In this document: one piece after another, positions 61,120 through 64,000 of the stretch
Position numbering within the stretch: position 1 is the stretch's first letter
How the letters are laid out: every line of letters begins with the position of its first letter
Assembly (NCBI RefSeq): GCF_003945595.2
Contig: NW_024104376.1
Coordinates: forward strand, 3,286,001 to 3,350,000
Source: Pipra filicauda
Taxonomy: Eukaryota; Chordata; Aves; Passeriformes; Pipridae
Direction of reading: 5' to 3'
Length of the DNA stretch: 64,000 nucleotides
Translations under genes and position numbers: made by a program
The notes under the pieces: generated by a model
Told to the model about the DNA's origin: nothing
Databases searched by the model: none
Seen by the model: only the letters and a program-made list of their open reading frames with translations

Positions 61120-61600
61120 ATCAACTTGACTCTGCTCCTTTGTGTATGCCTAAATAATATATCTCTTTCTAGCACCTCTTAATTAGCACCAATCAGTTAC
61201 TCAGCAGAAAAAAATGCCTGTGTGTCTATTGTATATACCTCACCTCCACAGCAGAAGGTAAAGGGTTAAATGATATAGGACACAGTTTCCTTTTTTATAT
61301 GATAACTAAGAGCTGCAATATAATTGCCTGATTGCTCTATTTCATTAAGGCTCCTTTTTCCTTCTACTTCAAAAGGTTAATGCCACTCATATTTCCTTTT
61401 TTTATTGTCTGGCTTCACATAATGCCATGGGACAAGACAAAATAAGCAGTTGCTTCAACAAACTATAATTCATCCCAGCAGAACAACGACCGGTTGTAAC
61501 TCAGTCTATTTTTAAATCCAACATGTAATGAAAATCACTAAAAATAATACATTTCCTAGAGTCAAGACAATAGACCTAAAATGTATAATAATTAGTGCTC
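61120..61600. promoter_or_regulatory. Candidate conserved non-coding element
   Basis: AT-rich but non-repetitive, with many homeodomain-type words ('cctaaataatatatctc', 'cttaattagcaccaatcag', 'atttcattaaggctcc', 'aaactataattcatccc'), a CCAAT-like 'accaatcag' and CpGs in 'acaacgaccggttg'. It contrasts with the noisy flanks. Low confidence without alignment. Confidence 0.25.
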
Positions 61601-62290
61601 TGGCCCAAGTGCTCCAGGCTCTAAACTGTTTTATGACTGCAAGATCCGTTCTTAGCAATCAGCCCAGTCCATTGGTACCTACTTAACATCTTTATTATTA
61701 ACAAGTTTTTCTTGTACTCTCTATGTTTAACCACAAGCTGAAAGCACCATACGCCTGCTTAACAAAAAAATCAGTGCCTCTCAACTTGCTTCCCACCAGT
61801 TCAGGACACTCAGAGGTTACATAAATTAATTCATTGTCTAAAAAGGGAAAGTCTGGCAAAAAAAAACACAAAAGACAAGGAAACGGCCTTGACACAGTTT
61901 GATACATAACCATATTTATATATATATGAATGAAAGCAGGCTGTAGGTGGCCAGCTGCCTCCCTTCAGTGATATGAAGTGGCACACAGGGACTGATCTCC
62001 ACTCCCTCTCTTTCACAGTAGCATTCAGTGATCTTCAGCAAGACTCTCTGGGCTGTGAGAGTTCAAACTGCATGTGCGAGGGTATAATAAATACACAAAA
62101 AACAAGCTGAATGGCTCCTGACAGCCTGACAAAAAAACCTGCTACTGCAGCAGCAGTGCTTTTTCCTAATCTGCATATGCTTTTTCCTTTAATTATTAGT
62201 TCACACAATGCTCTGATACCTGCCAAATTTTTTAGTACCCACAGTTTTGCACCTTCAGAAATGGCTCTTTGGGCTGAATGCATCATTTGG
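61601..62290. other. Single-copy DNA, no gene seen
   Basis: AT run at about 61915-61928. The 133-codon minus-strand open frame 62035-62436 runs across a T-rich simple repeat and into a CR1 end, and is not a gene. Confidence 0.5.
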
Positions 62291-62338
62291 AATAAAATAA
62301 AATTAAAATAAAATAAAATATTAAAATAAAACAAAACA
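62291..62338. repeat. (AAAAT)n-type microsatellite
   Basis: Imperfect 'aataaaataaaattaaaat' units with a few C changes near the end. Confidence 0.93.
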
Positions 62339-62387
62339 GACATCTGTCTTAGGGCATTTAAGTGACTTTCAGTGCTGGGTCTGAAAG

Positions 62388-63515
62388 TCATACAATCACA
62401 GAACCATTTGGGTTGGAAAAGATCAAGTCCAACCATTAACCCAGCACTGCCAAGTCACCACTAAACCATATCCCCAAGTGCAACATCTACCCATCTTTTA
62501 AATCCCTCCAGAGACGATGACTAAACCACTTCCCTCAGCAGCCTGTTCCAATGCTTGATGATGCTTTTAGTGAAGAAATTTTTCCTAATATCCCATCTAA
62601 ACCTCCCCTGGCACAACTTGAGGCCATTTCCTTTTGTCCTATTGTTTGTTACTTGGGAGAAGAGACTGACCCCCACCCAACTACAATTTCCTTTCAGGGA
62701 GTTGTAGAGACCAGTAAGGTCTTCCTTGAGCCTCCTTTTCTCCAGGCTAAACAACAACTGCTCCTCATAAGACTTGTGCTCCAGACCCTTCCCCAGCTCT
62801 GTTGCCCTTCTCTGGACGTACTCCAGCACTTCAAAGTCTTTCTTGCAGGGAGGGTCCCAACACTGGACACAGCACTCAAGGCGAGGCCTCACTAGTGCTG
62901 AGTACAGACAGACAATCACTTCTCTAGTCCTGCTGGTCACATTATTCTTGATACAAGCCAGCATGCCATTGGCTTTCATGGCCACCTGGGCACACACTGG
63001 CTCACATTCAGCTGCCTGTTGACCAGCACCCCCCAGTCCTTTTCTGTTGGACAGAAAATACTGGCCCCAATACCGAGCCCCGAGGAACACCACCTGTGAC
63101 CAGCCACCAGCTGGATTTAACTCCACTCACCAGCGCTCTCTGGTTCCAACCATCCAGTGAGTTTTTAACCCAGGGAGTAGTGCACTTGTCCAAGCCATGA
63201 GCAACCAGTTTCTCCAGGGAAAAGCTGTAAGAGACAGTGTCAAAGGCTTTACTAAAGTCCAGATAGACAACATCCCCACCCTTTCTCTCATCCAATAACC
63301 AGATCACACTGACATAGAAGGAGATCAGCTTGTTCAAGCAGGACCTGCCTTTCATGAACCCACACTGTCTGGGCATGATCCCCTGGTTGCCCTACATGTG
63401 TTGTGCAATGGCTCTCAAGATTCCATAACCTTTGCCAACACCAAGGTCAGGATGACAGACCTATAGTTTCCCAGATCTTCTTTGTTGCTTTGCTGTAGAT
63501 GCGTGTCACAGTGAC
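62388..63515 (-). mobile_element. CR1 LINE, RT-domain to 3' end, internally deleted
   Basis: Minus-strand CR1. The 3' end is at about 62388-62440 ('acaatcacagaaccatttgg' and 'gttggaaaagatcaagtcc' on the plus strand). ORF2 words in translation are 'LGNYRS' near 63465, 'MKGRSCLNKLISFY' near 63340, 'DVVYLDFSKAFDTVS' near 63250 and '[11 protein letters not shown]' near 63075. The frame then jumps at about 63043-63055 straight to '[15 protein letters not shown]' and the tail '[12 protein letters not shown]'. Some 300 bp are missing at that jump, including the catalytic F-A-D-D box. It also has frame shifts. Truncated at 5' and inactive. Plus-strand open frames over it are shadows. Confidence 0.95.
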
Positions 63516-63604
63516 CAAACTGCAGCCTTCTGAAACATCCCTGCTTCACTAGGACTTCTGAAGGTTTATAGCTAACCACTGCAGCATTCCAGTTTTGTGA
63601 GTCG
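63516..63604. other. Spacer between two divergent CR1 copies
   Basis: About 90 bp that I cannot assign with certainty. It may hold a little more of the minus-strand CR1 ORF2 (the minus-strand frame 63415-63624 stays open) or short host sequence. Confidence 0.4.
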
Positions 63605-64000
63605 TCCCACCATGCTGAGGTCACTTGGCTTGTTCAGCTGAAAGTAAAGGAGACTGAGGGGAAGCCTCATTGCAGTCCAAGGCTTCCTGATGAGGGAAAG
63701 CGGGGGGGCAGGCACTGATCTTTTCTCTGTGACCAGTGGCAGGACCCAAGGGAATGGCATGAACCTGTGTCAGGGAACATTTAGGTTGGATATTAGGAAG
63801 AGGTTCTTCACCCAGAGGGGGGTTGGCCACTGGAACAAGATCCCCAGGGAAGTGGTCACAACACCAAGCCTGCTAGAGTTCAAGAAGTGTTAGCACAATG
63901 CTCTCTGGCACATGGTGTGACTCTTTGGATTGTCCTGTGCAGGGGCTGGAGTTGGACTCAATGATCCTTGTGGGTCCCTTCCAAGTCAGGATATTCTATG
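63605..64000 (+). mobile_element. CR1 LINE, 5'-truncated 3' end at the window edge
   Basis: It starts at 'cttggcttgttcagctgaaa', the part of CR1 encoding the ORF2 tail. It runs through 'gggaacatttaggttggata' and 'ttaggaagaggttcttcacc' to 'gttggactcaatgatccttg', 'tgggtcccttccaa' and 'attctatg', the first unit of the CR1 terminal repeat, at the last bases of the window. The tail frame (63690-63893) stays open in part, with 'GTFRLDIRKRFFTQ'. It lies in the opposite orientation to its neighbour, with the truncated 5' ends facing. Confidence 0.95.

Noticed and set aside
62035..62436. 133-codon minus-strand open frame
   Set aside because: It spans a T-rich simple repeat and a CR1 terminus, has no domain and is composition-driven.
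1..64000. CRISPR arrays, tRNA/rRNA genes, operons or a novel defence or gene system
   Set aside because: Nothing in the window has the regular spacer structure, conserved RNA motifs or gene density expected. The window is vertebrate non-coding DNA with transposon remnants.

Overview
The window is vertebrate nuclear DNA and almost certainly from a bird. The main evidence is a set of CR1 LINE retrotransposon fragments, several ending in the CR1 3' signature (a tail of the ATTCTATG/ATTCTAT type). Older sauropsid-type LINE and MIR/CORE-SINE-like remnants lie among them. The rest is AT-rich and mostly CpG-poor single-copy sequence. I can support no host protein-coding exon, rRNA, tRNA or other functional RNA gene. 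The only coding regions recognised are dead pieces of the CR1 reverse-transcriptase ORF. The window therefore reads as intergenic DNA or the inside of a very large intron. No bacterial, CRISPR, phage or toxin system is present.

Layout. 1-19 kb is single-copy sequence with a few old repeat remnants (MIR-like at 7.7 kb, old CR1/L3-like at 8.4-8.8 kb, a SINE-type tail at 13.8 kb) and simple repeats. 19.4-20.3 kb has a forkhead-type inverted motif pair, an ATT microsatellite and a stretch that looks like a conserved non-coding element. 20.9-28.1 kb holds a tRNA-derived SINE head and three 5'-truncated plus-strand CR1 3' ends, with a CpG- and octamer-bearing block at 27 kb. 28-38 kb is mostly single-copy, with an enhancer-like block at 33.1 kb and MIR-like remnants. 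38.3-39.2 kb is a minus-strand CR1 fragment with a damaged catalytic box. 39-49 kb is mostly single-copy, with an enhancer-like block at 48.2 kb.

49.1-49.74 kb is the strangest DNA in the window. A polypurine hexamer array runs into a G-quadruplex-type G-rich block, then an AAAAG array, then an unusual T-poor, CpG-dense A/C tract that ends in C-rich repeats.

50.4-52.4 kb records a clear nested insertion: a younger plus-strand CR1 has split an ancient minus-strand CR1-like element. 52-62 kb is again mostly single-copy with a MIR-like element and two candidate conserved blocks. 62.4-64 kb holds two CR1 copies in divergent orientation, and the last one reaches the window edge.

Recognition of repeats and candidate conserved elements rests on reading alone. 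The CR1 calls are strong. The old-repeat calls are moderate. The conserved-element calls are guesses that an alignment to other birds would settle.
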